Shown: positions 1 through 6,537 of the stretch, in pieces | How the letters are laid out: each line of letters starts with the position of its first letter | Position numbering within the stretch: position 1 is the stretch's first letter | Assembly (NCBI GenBank): GCA_947460165.1 | Contig: CANHKH010000113.1 | Location: 1 to 8,878, forward strand | Reading direction: 5' to 3' | Length of the DNA stretch: 8,878 nucleotides | Source: Comamonadaceae bacterium | GTDB taxonomy: Bacteria > Pseudomonadota > Gammaproteobacteria > Burkholderiales > Burkholderiaceae_C | Notes under the pieces: generated by a model | The model's database searches: none | The model's input: the letters and a program-made list of their open reading frames with translations, nothing else | Told to the model about the DNA's origin: nothing | Made by a program: the position numbers and the translations under genes

Positions 1-815
1 ATGGGCTCGGGCGTGCCCGTGCGCACAAAGTAGCCGGCCCAGGTGTCAAACACAAAGCCTTTGAGCGCCGCCGCGTCTTGCAGCGGGGGCGAGGTTTTGA
101 AGGCGTCTTGGCGCTCGGCCGAGAGCGCGGCCACGGTGCGCAGTTTGCCGTCGTTGACCAAGGCAATTTGGCCCTTGCCATAGGGGGTGATGAAGACATC
201 GACCAGGCCGGCCATCATGTCTTGGAACGCGGGGGCTGCGCCTTTGTAGGGCACATGCGTCATGGGAATGCCCGAGAGCTTGGACATGTGCTCGCCCAGC
301 AGGTGGTACATGGAGCCGGGGCCCACGCTGGCGTAGGTCAGGGGTTTGCCTTCGGCGGCGGTCTTGCGTGCATGGGCGAGCAACTCCTCGCCGTTGTTGG
401 CCGCCAGGTCTTTGCGGGCGAACATCATCATGGGGTTGATGGTGATCATCTGGACCAGCCTGAAGTCCTCGGGCTTGTACTTGAGCGCGGCGTTGGACAT
501 GGGGGCCATCACCAGCTCGTTGGGCGAGCCCTGGAAGATGATGTGGCCGTCGGCCGGGCTGGCCAGCACTTTTTGCGCGGCAATGCCGCCGCTGGCGCCG
601 CCCAGGTTTTCCACCAGCACGGGCTGGCCCAGGTGCTTGGACAAGGTGTTGCTCAAGGTGCGGGCAATCACGTCAGACAGGCCGCCAGCCGGGTAGGGCA
701 CCATCAAGGTGACCGGCTTGGAGGGAAAGCTCTGCGCGAATGCGGCGCTGGCCAGGCCGAGGCCGGCGAGGGTGGCTGCGACACGGCGCAGAAAAAAGCG
801 TTTGCTGGCGGTCAT
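1..815 (-). CDS. Bug-family tripartite tricarboxylate transporter substrate-binding protein, partial
   Basis: This is a periplasmic solute-binding protein of the Bug/TctC family, which captures small organic acids for tripartite tricarboxylate transporters or acts as an orphan sensor. The ATG at 815 follows a good ribosome binding site, GAGGAG at 825-830. The first 27 residues form a signal peptide (basic KRFFLRR, hydrophobic ATLAGLGLA, cleavage after AFA). Family hallmarks then follow in order: VPYPAGGLSD near residues 39-48, ENLGGASGGIAA at 69-80, YASVGPGSMYHL at 161-172 and HVPYKGAAPAFQDMMAGLVD at 187-206. The frame stays open for 271 codons to the window edge. Family members are usually about 320 residues, so roughly 50 C-terminal residues are missing. 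Its divergent LysR neighbour probably regulates it. No TctA/TctB membrane gene is visible, as is common for Bug proteins. The ligand cannot be told from sequence. The twin arginine at residues 10-11 lacks the rest of a clear Tat motif, so Sec export is more likely. Confidence 0.93.
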   Translation of the reverse strand, partial: MTASKRFFLRRVAATLAGLGLASAAFAQSFPSKPVTLMVPYPAGGLSDVIARTLSNTLSKHLGQPVLVENLGGASGGIAAQKVLASPADGHIIFQGSPNELVMAPMSNAALKYKPEDFRLVQMITINPMMMFARKDLAANNGEELLAHARKTAAEGKPLTYASVGPGSMYHLLGEHMSKLSGIPMTHVPYKGAAPAFQDMMAGLVDVFITPYGKGQIALVNDGKLRTVAALSAERQDAFKTSPPLQDAAALKGFVFDTWAGYFVRTGTPEP

Positions 816-864
816 GGGGGTTGTCTCCTCAATGGGTGCGGGCTGTCCAAAATTGGGTGAGGCT

Positions 865-894
865 ATCCTAGGATGGTGAAATTCATGTGTCCAA
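865..894 (-). promoter_or_regulatory. Candidate promoter of the Bug gene, with a 10-base palindrome over the -10
   Basis: Read on the minus strand, TTGGAC (889-894) and TAGGAT (865-870) are separated by 18 bases and lie about 50 bases upstream of the Bug start. The match to a sigma-70 promoter is modest: three of six bases in the -35 and four of six in the -10. The -10 lies inside a perfect 10-base palindrome, ATCCTAGGAT at 865-874, which could be an operator. The assignment is inferred from position and sequence only. Confidence 0.35.
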
Positions 895-896
895 TG

Positions 897-915
897 CATT
901 ATTTTCAGAATAATG
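897..915. promoter_or_regulatory. Candidate LysR-box inverted repeat in the divergent Bug/LysR promoter region
   Basis: CATTATT at 897-903 and AATAATG at 909-915 are perfect inverted 7-base arms around a 5-base spacer. A further TGC (895-897) and GCA (918-920) flank the arms slightly out of register. The dyad contains a T-N11-A pair (T900, A912) symmetric about its centre, which is the geometry of LysR-type binding sites. It is AT-rich in an otherwise GC-rich region and sits just upstream of the candidate Bug promoter and close to the lysR start. This fits a regulator that activates the divergent gene and represses itself. Binding is inferred. Confidence 0.5.
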
Positions 916-946
916 ATGCAAAAAACTCATTGATAAAGGGTTTGCG

Positions 947-1846
947 ATGAATCTGCGTCACCTCGAGCACTTTCTGGCTGTCGCCGAGACGGGCTCCTTC
1001 AGCCGCGCGGCCGACAAGCTGTTTCTCACCCAGTCGGCCTTGAGCCGGAGCATCCAGTCATTGGAGGGGGAGGTCGACGGCAAGTTGTTTGACCGGGTGG
1101 GCAAGCGCAACGAGCTCACGCCGCTGGGCCGGCTGGTCAAAGAGCGGGCCCAGCGCATGGTGCTGGAGGCCAGCGAGCTCAAGCGCGGGGTGGAGCTGAT
1201 GCGCCATGCCAACGCGGGCGTCATGCGCTTGGGCCTGGGCTCGGGGCCGGGCGCGATCTTGATGACGCCGCTGATGTGCCACATGGCCACATTTCACCCT
1301 CGGGTGCAGGTGCGCTTGGTGCGCGGCCCGACGGACTTGCAGCTGGTGCAGCTGCGGGCGCGCCAGCTCGATGCTTTGGTGGTGGACATGCGCGTGGTGC
1401 CGCCCAGCCCCGACTTGCACATTGAGCCCGTGGCCGAGATGGCGGGCGGCTGGCTGGTGCGCACAGGTCACCCTTTGCTCCAACGCCGCAGCGTGGGGCT
1501 GGCCGATGTGCTGGCCTTTCCCGTGGCCTCCACTCCTTTGTCTGACGAGGTGACGCGGGCCGTGGTGGCGCAGTACGGCCCGCAGGCCAACCCGGCGCAG
1601 ATGATCACCCTGGAGTGCAACGACCTGGAAAGCCTGATCGACGTGGCCGAGCGCACCGACACCGTGCTGCTGTGTGTGTTGGCCGCCGCGCGCGAGCGCC
1701 TCAAGGCCGGTGCCATGGCGGTGCTGCCGGTGCAGCCCACGCTGCAAGCGACAGCGCGTTTTGCCTATGTCACGCTGGTCGGCCGCAGCCAGGCGCCCGT
1801 CATGGGCCTGTTGCGCGACTTTGTGGCCCAGCGCTTGGCCGACTGA
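947..1846 (+). CDS. LysR-family transcriptional regulator
   Basis: A 299-residue DNA-binding regulator of normal LysR length. The N-terminal winged helix-turn-helix spans about residues 1-60. Its first helices carry the typical FLAVAETGSFSRAADKL pattern, followed by LTQSALSRSIQSLE (recognition helix) and LFDRVGKRNELTPLG (wing). A linker helix follows to about residue 90. The rest is the periplasmic-binding-protein-like effector domain, beginning near VMRLGLGSGPGA at 92-103. The ATG at 947 has AAAGGG at 935-940 as its ribosome binding site. The gene is divergent from the Bug solute-binding gene across 131 bases that hold a T-N11-A dyad, so that gene is the most likely target and the inducer is probably its organic-acid ligand or a metabolite of it. 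This target is an inference from layout. The ligand is unknown, and no gene symbol can be given. Confidence 0.95.
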   Translation: MNLRHLEHFLAVAETGSFSRAADKLFLTQSALSRSIQSLEGEVDGKLFDRVGKRNELTPLGRLVKERAQRMVLEASELKRGVELMRHANAGVMRLGLGSGPGAILMTPLMCHMATFHPRVQVRLVRGPTDLQLVQLRARQLDALVVDMRVVPPSPDLHIEPVAEMAGGWLVRTGHPLLQRRSVGLADVLAFPVASTPLSDEVTRAVVAQYGPQANPAQMITLECNDLESLIDVAERTDTVLLCVLAAARERLKAGAMAVLPVQPTLQATARFAYVTLVGRSQAPVMGLLRDFVAQRLAD

Positions 1847-1881
1847 GGCTTCAGGCTTTTGGCCAAGAAGTCAAGATCTGT

Positions 1882-1910
1882 CAGTTTTTCCGAGTGGTGG
1901 CGTCTATAGA
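1882..1910 (+). promoter_or_regulatory. Candidate promoter of the MarR gene
   Basis: TATAGA at 1905-1910, within TATAGAAT, is a good -10 element about 59 bases upstream of the MarR start. The hexamer 17 bases further up (1882-1887, CAGTTT) is a poor -35. No convincing MarR-type dyad was found next to it. The rest of the 122-base gap after lysR holds TTGGCCAA (1859-1866), a palindrome without a T run, so no clear lysR terminator is visible. Confidence 0.35.
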
Positions 1911-1968
1911 ATCACTTCCCTTTTGGCAAACTCTGCATGGGCGCAGCCACCCTTACCAGGACACAACG

Positions 1969-2511
1969 ATGAGCAAGCAAGATGGTCACACCGCCACCCC
2001 AGAAGGCTTGCGCAAGTGGCGCGAGGCGGTGCCCAACGACCGGCTGGCGCATGTGGTGAAAGACCTGGTGCGCACCATGCAGCGCGGCCTGCAGGCGCGC
2101 CTGGCGCCGCATGCGGTGGCCATTGGGCAGTGGACTTTTCTGCGCATTTTGTGGGAGCGCGACGGCATCACCCAGCGGGAGTTGAGCGAGTTGGCCGGGG
2201 TCAGCGAGCCCACCACTTACAGCGCCTTGCTGTCCATGGAAAAAAAGGGCTTCATCACCCGCCGCAAATTGCCCAACAATTTGCGCAACATCAGCGTCAG
2301 CATCACGCCCAAAGGGCGTGCGCTCAAGGCCAAGTTGGTGCCCCTGGCCGAAGACGTCAACGCCGTGATGATGGCGGGCATGTCCAGCGAGGAGGTGGCG
2401 CAGTTCAGGCAAACCCTGTTGGGCATGATTGACAAGCTCGAGCGGGACGAACTGGCCAGGGCCGTCAAGGCCTCAGCGTTCAACGAGGCCATCGCGTCCA
2501 GCGAGGATTAA
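1969..2511 (+). CDS. MarR-family winged helix-turn-helix transcriptional regulator
   Basis: A 180-residue regulator of the MarR family, which binds operators as dimers and is usually released by small phenolic or other ligands. A dimerisation helix region (about residues 20-50) is followed by the winged helix-turn-helix: IGQWTFLRILWERDGITQRELSELAGVSEPTTYSALLSMEKKGFI at about 52-96, then the wing RRKLPNNLRNISVSITPKG at 98-116. C-terminal helices close the dimer interface. The ATG at 1969 was chosen because AGGA sits at 1958-1961, seven bases upstream. An open frame continues upstream through the end of lysR, but it lacks MarR homology and is a shadow. The protein is somewhat longer than the 140-150 residues usual for the family because of N- and C-terminal extensions. 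The gene is flanked by unrelated genes, so its target cannot be named. Confidence 0.93.
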   Translation: MSKQDGHTATPEGLRKWREAVPNDRLAHVVKDLVRTMQRGLQARLAPHAVAIGQWTFLRILWERDGITQRELSELAGVSEPTTYSALLSMEKKGFITRRKLPNNLRNISVSITPKGRALKAKLVPLAEDVNAVMMAGMSSEEVAQFRQTLLGMIDKLERDELARAVKASAFNEAIASSED

Positions 2512-2618
2512 TGCCGCGCCAAGGGGCGCACTCATTGGACAGGGAAACTCCCCCCTGCCGAGCGGGGCTAAGTTCATAGAATGCAACACTTAGCCAGCTC
2601 TTTTGCGCGGCAGCCATG

Positions 2619-2626
2619 AAGAGGAA
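2619..2626 (+). promoter_or_regulatory. Ribosome binding site deciding the phaR start
   Basis: AAGAGGAA here lies at ideal spacing from the GTG at 2631: GAGG is followed by six bases and then the start. The upstream in-frame ATG at 2616 is preceded by GCGCGGCAGCC and has no recognisable ribosome binding site; the ATG itself lies just before the purine run. This favours GTG as the true start, shortening the protein by five residues. Confidence 0.55.
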
Positions 2627-2630
2627 CACC

Positions 2631-3239
2631 GTGCAGAAAACCAAGTCCGACATTCCCGCCGCACCCAGGCGGAGCGCCAAGGCGGTCAAGGCCGATCCAG
2701 CGGCCGACACAGCGGCCACGGCGGCTGGGGCTGAACAAGCCCTGCGCATCATCAAAAAGTACCCCAACCGCAGGTTGTACGACACCACCACCTCCTCCTA
2801 CATCACGCTGACCGACGTGCGTGCGCTGGTGATGTCGCGCTCGTCTTTTGCCGTGCGCGATGCCAAGACCAATGAGGATTTGACCCGCGCCATCTTGCTG
2901 CAAATCATCCTGGAAGAAGAGGCCGGAGGCGCGCCCATGTTCACCGAGCAGGTGCTGGCCAACATCATTCGGTTTTACGGCAACGCCATGCAGGGTTTCA
3001 TGGGCACTTACCTTGAAAAAAATGTGCAGACCTTGATGGAGCTGCAAAGCAAGCTGACCGAGCAGTCCAAAGGCCTGAGCCCCGAGGTGTGGGCCCAATT
3101 TCTCAATCAGCAATCCCCGCTGGTGCAAGGCGCCATGGGCAGCTACCTGGAGCAGTCCAAGCAGCTGTTCACGCAGATGCAGGACCAGCTGCAAAAGCAG
3201 AGCACGCAAATGCTCTCTGGCTTCGGCCTCAAGCTCTGA
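2631..3239 (+). CDS. phaR: Polyhydroxyalkanoate synthesis repressor PhaR
   Basis: PhaR binds both DNA and polyhydroxyalkanoate granules. In the family it represses phasin (phaP) and its own gene until growing polymer titrates it away. The protein has 202 residues from the GTG, or 207 from an ATG at 2616. A basic, Ala-rich disordered N-terminus of about 38 residues precedes the DNA-binding accumulation-regulator domain, marked by the diagnostic KKYPNRRLYDT (about 42-52) and YITLTDVRALV. The second, granule-associated domain includes FTEQVLANIIRFYGNAMQGFMGTYLEKNV (about 104-132). The tail is rich in Gln and Met and amphipathic (EQSKQLFTQMQDQLQKQST), consistent with a coiled coil or polymer-contacting helix. 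No phaC, phaA, phaB or phaP lies in the window, so this is a stand-alone regulator implying PHA storage elsewhere in the genome. Autoregulation is known in the family, but no operator could be verified here. Confidence 0.95.
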   Translation: MQKTKSDIPAAPRRSAKAVKADPAADTAATAAGAEQALRIIKKYPNRRLYDTTTSSYITLTDVRALVMSRSSFAVRDAKTNEDLTRAILLQIILEEEAGGAPMFTEQVLANIIRFYGNAMQGFMGTYLEKNVQTLMELQSKLTEQSKGLSPEVWAQFLNQQSPLVQGAMGSYLEQSKQLFTQMQDQLQKQSTQMLSGFGLKL

Positions 3240-3242
3240 GGC
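3226..3242. other. Hairpin over the phaR stop codon between convergent genes
   Basis: GCCTCA (3226-3231) and TGAGGC (3237-3242) form a perfect 6-base stem with a 5-base loop that includes the phaR TGA. The gap to the end of the convergent M14 peptidase gene is only 32 bases. Neither strand has a T run after the stem, so it is not a canonical intrinsic terminator. It may be a weak 3'-end structure or a chance dyad. Confidence 0.25.
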
Positions 3243-3271
3243 TCTGGGAGCGACAACGCCCTTTGGGGTAT

Positions 3272-4345
3272 TTACAAAGAGTCCAGGCCGCCGCTGTGGC
3301 GCAACGTGGTGGGCCCGGCTGGCGCCGTTGGCGCAGCCGGGGTGGCTGGGGCCACTTGGGCGGCCGTGCTGGGAAGCAAGCGCAGGTCTATCCACTTCAA
3401 CAGGTCGCGCCAGATCGCTTGAATCTCGGTGCGTGACACCTGCCTGGCGTTTTTAAGCTCCACCGTGATCACGGGCACCCGCCCCATGGTGCCGCCGTAG
3501 TTGCCCAGCGAGCCCGGGTAAATGCCGATTTGGTCCAGGTAGAGGCTGCCCAGTTTGTTAGGCGGCGGTGCGGGGCCGTCAAAGTCAAGCAGGCCGTAGG
3601 GGGCATGGATGGCCACGATCAGCTGCGGCTTGAACTGCTCGATTTGGCCTTGGATCCACTGCGTTTCCGGCTCAGACATCGCCGCGGGCCCTGGGTAGCG
3701 GCGCGGGTCTTTGCCCGTGCGCTTGGCCCAGTAGGCGTGCGCGTCGCGGCTCCAGTCGTCGGTGGGAAAGTTGCGGTTCAGGTCCACCCCCCGGCTGTTG
3801 GTGCGGCTGGAGGGCCGGCGCAGCAAGCCATCGGGGTTGCCCAGCGGCACCATGCGCCAGTGGATGACGCTGTCCTGGGTCTTGACGGCGCTCTCCAGCC
3901 AGTCAAACACCACATTCACCGAGGTGGGCTCGTCGCCGTGGATGCCGCCCAGCACAAACACGCGCAGGCTGGCTGTGCCCTCAGGGGGCGCCGCATCGCG
4001 CAGCCACAGGGGAACGCCCCGCACCGAGCGGCCGTCGCCGGGCGCCAAGCCGCTGCTCAGGCATTGGTTCAAAGGCATGCCGATCAAGCGGGGGACGATG
4101 GTTTTGCACCAAGTGGCCAAATCACGGAGGTCTTCGGGCTGGGTTGCCGCCGCGTCAGCCCCTTGGCGGGCTGGCGTTTTGGGCTTGGCCTGTGCCTTGG
4201 CAGGTGCACGGGGGCTGGCCTGGTTGTGTTTAGAGGGCGTGGCAGGCTTGTTGGCCAGCGCCTCTTGGGGGGCCCAAAGCGCCACACACACAAGCGCGGT
4301 GATGGCCCTCAGGCTGGCCAGTGGGTGGAATTGAAAAAAAATCAT
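3272..4345 (-). CDS. Secreted M14-family zinc peptidase, MpaA-like (murein peptide amidase)
   Basis: A 357-residue exported metallopeptidase of the M14 (carboxypeptidase A/murein tripeptide amidase) family. The signal peptide covers residues 1-31 (hydrophobic LRAITALVCVALWA, cleavage after ALA). A Lys/Ala/Pro-rich linker of about 37 residues follows. The catalytic domain has all expected zinc and active-site residues: HGDE (zinc ligands H136 and E139), GNPDG at 169-173, SRGVDLNRNFP at 184-194 (substrate arginine R191), VAIHAP with zinc ligand H247, and VITVELK with catalytic base E296. The C-terminus (about 327-346) is another Ala/Pro-rich tail. MpaA-type enzymes cleave gamma-D-glutamyl-diaminopimelate in cell-wall peptides. 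E. coli MpaA is cytoplasmic in recycling, so an exported form would act on periplasmic peptides. The exact substrate is inferred and could be another amidated peptide. The ribosome binding site is weak, so the start is less certain. The gene stands alone, 242 bases downstream of phoH. Confidence 0.85.
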   Translation of the reverse strand: MIFFQFHPLASLRAITALVCVALWAPQEALANKPATPSKHNQASPRAPAKAQAKPKTPARQGADAAATQPEDLRDLATWCKTIVPRLIGMPLNQCLSSGLAPGDGRSVRGVPLWLRDAAPPEGTASLRVFVLGGIHGDEPTSVNVVFDWLESAVKTQDSVIHWRMVPLGNPDGLLRRPSSRTNSRGVDLNRNFPTDDWSRDAHAYWAKRTGKDPRRYPGPAAMSEPETQWIQGQIEQFKPQLIVAIHAPYGLLDFDGPAPPPNKLGSLYLDQIGIYPGSLGNYGGTMGRVPVITVELKNARQVSRTEIQAIWRDLLKWIDLRLLPSTAAQVAPATPAAPTAPAGPTTLRHSGGLDSL

Positions 4346-4496
4346 GGGCCAAGGCTGCCTGTCAGCGCCCCATACAGCCTGATCGAAAGTAGCTAAATGG
4401 TTGGAGATTTTAGGTCGCTTGTAAGACAGTTTTGGCCTTCAGGCGGCCGATCTTCTCGGCAAGGGCGGTACCTGATTGGGCGGCTGATGAGCGCGC

Positions 4497-4528
4497 CCAT
4501 GGCCATGACCGCTGCGCGTGGGCCATGG
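4497..4528. repeat. Inverted repeat in the phoH / M14 peptidase gap
   Basis: CCATGGCC (4497-4504) and GGCCATGG (4521-4528) are 8-base inverted arms with a 16-base loop; each arm itself contains the palindrome CCATGG. It lies about 60 bases past the phoH stop (phoH ends at 4588 on the minus strand). No T run follows, so a terminator role is doubtful. The surrounding 242-base gap (4346-4587) shows no tRNA and no open frame with recognisable protein features. Confidence 0.25.
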
Positions 4529-4587
4529 CATGCGGCTCGCAAGCGCGGTCAAGGACCAAGCACCGGCTCAGCGGGTGGGTGAACTCT

Positions 4588-6360
4588 TTAGAGGACTTCG
4601 CTGGCAAAGTCCGCCAGGCGAGAGCGCTCGCCGCGGGCCAAGGTGATGTGCCCACCGTGCGGCCAGCCCTTGAAGCGGTCGACCGCAAAGGTCAGGCCGG
4701 AGGAGCCTTCGGTCAGGTAGGGCGTGTCAATTTGCGCCAAGTTGCCCATGCAGACGATTTTGGTGCCCGGCCCGGCCCGGGTGATGAGGGTTTTCATCTG
4801 CTTGGGCGTGAGGTTTTGCGCCTCGTCAATGATGAGGTACTTGTTCAAGAAGGTGCGGCCGCGCATGAAGTTCATGCTCTTGACCTTGATGCGCGAGCGG
4901 ATCAGCTCGTTGGTGGCCGCGCGCCCCCATTCGCCCGTGCCCGAATCGGTTTTGCCCAGCACCTCGAGGTTGTCGTCGAGCGCGCCCATCCAGGGGCCCA
5001 TTTTTTCTTCTTCGGTGCCAGGCAAAAAGCCAATGTCTTCGCCCACCGACACGGTGGCGCGGGTCATGATGATCTCGGTGTAGCGCCTGTCGTCAAGCAC
5101 TTGGGTGAGGCCCGCGGCCAGGGCCATCAGGGTCTTGCCGGTGCCGGCTGTGCCGGTGAGCGTGACAAAGTCGATGTCCGGGTCCATGAGCAAGTTCATG
5201 GCAAAGTTTTGTTCCCGGTTGCGGGTGCTGATGCCCCAGACGGCGTTTTTGAGGTGGGTGTAGTCTTTGAGCGTTTTGAGCACCGCGGTTTTGCCACGAA
5301 TTTCGGTGACCCGGGCATTGAGCGAGGGCTCGCCTGCGGCCTCAAAGTACACAAACTGGTTGATCAGCAGGCTGTCCACAATGGGGCCGCCAATGCGGTA
5401 GAAGGTGGCGCTGCCTTGCTGCCAGCTCTCAATGGTTTTGCTCTGGCGCGTCCAAAAATCCGGTGGCAAGGCCAAGGCGCCCGCATACAGCAGGTCGCCG
5501 TCTTGCAAGGCTTTGTCGTTGCGGTAGTCCTCGGTGAGCAGGCCCAGGGCGCGGGCCTTGACGCGCATGTTGATGTCTTTGGACACCAGCACCACCTCGC
5601 GTGGCGCGAGGTCTTTGCGCAAGGCCTCGACCACGCCCAGGATTTGGTTGTCGGCCTTGCCTACTGGCAGGGCCAGGGGCAGGTCACCGCTCATGGGGCG
5701 GGTCTGGAACAGCAAGACGCCAGTGGCCTCGGTGTGCCCCGTGCTGCTCAGCGACAGGCCCTTGGCAATGTCGGCGTCATGCTCGGCGGCCAGCGCATCC
5801 AGGGTGCGGCTGGTTTGGCGGGCGTTGCGGGCGACCTCGGTCATGCCTTTTTTGTTGCTGTCCAACTCTTCGAGCACGATCATGGGCAAGAAGACGTCGT
5901 GCTCCTCAAAGCGGAACAAGCACATGGGGTCGTGCATCAGCACGTTGGTGTCCAGCACAAAGAGCTTGGTCGGGCCCGTGGCCTTGCGGGCGGCGCGGCG
6001 TGGCTCGTTGCGGCGTTTGGGGCGCTCTTGGGCCGCTGCCGGGGCGGTGGTCACGGCTGGCGCGGCTGCCACGGCTGGTGCGGGCAAAGCCACGGCCATG
6101 GGCGCGGCTGGCGCGACGGGCATTTTGGCCGGGCTGCTGCGCTCGCTGCGGGCGGGCGACTTTTTGGCCGCAGGCCGGGCCACAGCGCGCTGCGGCTCAG
6201 GTTGGCGGGCGGCGGGATGGTCTTGCTCGCTCATCCACACATCGGCCTCGTCGGGCTCGCTGGCCTTGGGGGTCGCCTTCGATGCAGAGCGTGCGGCAGG
6301 GGTGAAGGCTTCTTTGGCCAAAAGGGCAGCTCGTTTGGTCGGGGCGGGAGGCAGGGGCAT
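4588..6360 (-). CDS. PhoH-family ATPase with N-terminal PIN domain
   Basis: A 590-residue cytoplasmic protein joining a PIN nuclease-like domain to a PhoH ATPase. This architecture is associated with RNA binding, helicase-like activity or RNA decay, but the physiological role is not settled. Residues 1-130 are a low-complexity Ala/Pro/Lys/Arg-rich tail, ending in a basic cluster (RPKRRNEPRRAARK). The PIN domain (about 132-265) shows LFVLDTNVLMHD with D137, the acidic VLEELD, KADNQI with D237 and VSKDIN with D262, so its metal-site acids look intact. A middle linker leads to the PhoH domain (about 375-590), with Walker A GTAGTGKT at 403-410, Walker B LIIDEAQN at 509-516, and the C-terminal RGERSRLA. 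Other motifs are MTRATVSVGEDIGFLPG and GNLAQIDTPYL. All ATPase motifs are complete. The tail is longer than in many homologues. The start ATG has only a weak ribosome binding site, and later in-frame ATGs exist in the tail. The gene follows the bcp terminator, so it probably has its own promoter or depends on read-through. Confidence 0.93.
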   Translation of the reverse strand: MPLPPAPTKRAALLAKEAFTPAARSASKATPKASEPDEADVWMSEQDHPAARQPEPQRAVARPAAKKSPARSERSSPAKMPVAPAAPMAVALPAPAVAAAPAVTTAPAAAQERPKRRNEPRRAARKATGPTKLFVLDTNVLMHDPMCLFRFEEHDVFLPMIVLEELDSNKKGMTEVARNARQTSRTLDALAAEHDADIAKGLSLSSTGHTEATGVLLFQTRPMSGDLPLALPVGKADNQILGVVEALRKDLAPREVVLVSKDINMRVKARALGLLTEDYRNDKALQDGDLLYAGALALPPDFWTRQSKTIESWQQGSATFYRIGGPIVDSLLINQFVYFEAAGEPSLNARVTEIRGKTAVLKTLKDYTHLKNAVWGISTRNREQNFAMNLLMDPDIDFVTLTGTAGTGKTLMALAAGLTQVLDDRRYTEIIMTRATVSVGEDIGFLPGTEEEKMGPWMGALDDNLEVLGKTDSGTGEWGRAATNELIRSRIKVKSMNFMRGRTFLNKYLIIDEAQNLTPKQMKTLITRAGPGTKIVCMGNLAQIDTPYLTEGSSGLTFAVDRFKGWPHGGHITLARGERSRLADFASEVL

Positions 6361-6402
6361 GGTGCTCTAGGGGTGTGAAGGTAGGGCTGCTCAAAAAGCC
6401 AG

Positions 6403-6436
6403 AAACAAAAAAGCCGCCTTGGAGCCCAAGGCGGCT
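6403..6436 (-). terminator. Intrinsic terminator downstream of the peroxiredoxin gene
   Basis: AGCCGCCTTGG (6412-6422) and CCAAGGCGGCT (6426-6436) form a perfect 11-base stem with a 3-base loop. Read on the minus strand, the stem is followed by TTTTTGTTT, a classic U tract. Only the minus strand has the T run, so it ends transcripts coming from bcp, about 100 bases past that stop codon. The 100-base stretch between (6437-6537) shows no gene. Only 42 bases remain between the T run and the phoH start. Confidence 0.9.
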
Positions 6437-6537
6437 GAATCAGGTTGCGCGCAGGTGAGTTTCAACAGCATGAAATCATTATGCACGGCCAAGGTGACAC
6501 AGGACGCCGGTCTGACCTGGGGGCATGACGCCGAGCT

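Noticed and set aside
78..860. A 260-codon plus-strand frame opposite the Bug gene
   Set aside because: The minus strand encodes an unmistakable Bug protein with a signal peptide and ribosome binding site; this frame is its shadow.
2540..2557. CAGGG and CCCTG arms as a MarR-gene terminator
   Set aside because: The stem is five pairs with a C-rich loop and there is no T run after it.
3530..4396. A 288-codon plus-strand frame opposite the M14 peptidase
   Set aside because: The M14 frame contains every catalytic residue and a signal peptide; the opposite frame shows no recognisable features.
4410..4526. A possible small minus-strand gene after phoH ending in the frame ALAEKIGRLKAKTV
   Set aside because: There is no ribosome binding site, a second frame is equally open, and nothing supports translation; it is treated as intergenic.
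4432..6378. A 648-codon plus-strand open frame opposite phoH
   Set aside because: It is antisense to an intact PIN-PhoH gene with all motifs, and its composition (Gly/Ala/Val/His/Gln-rich, no motifs) is what GC-rich codon bias produces on the opposite strand.
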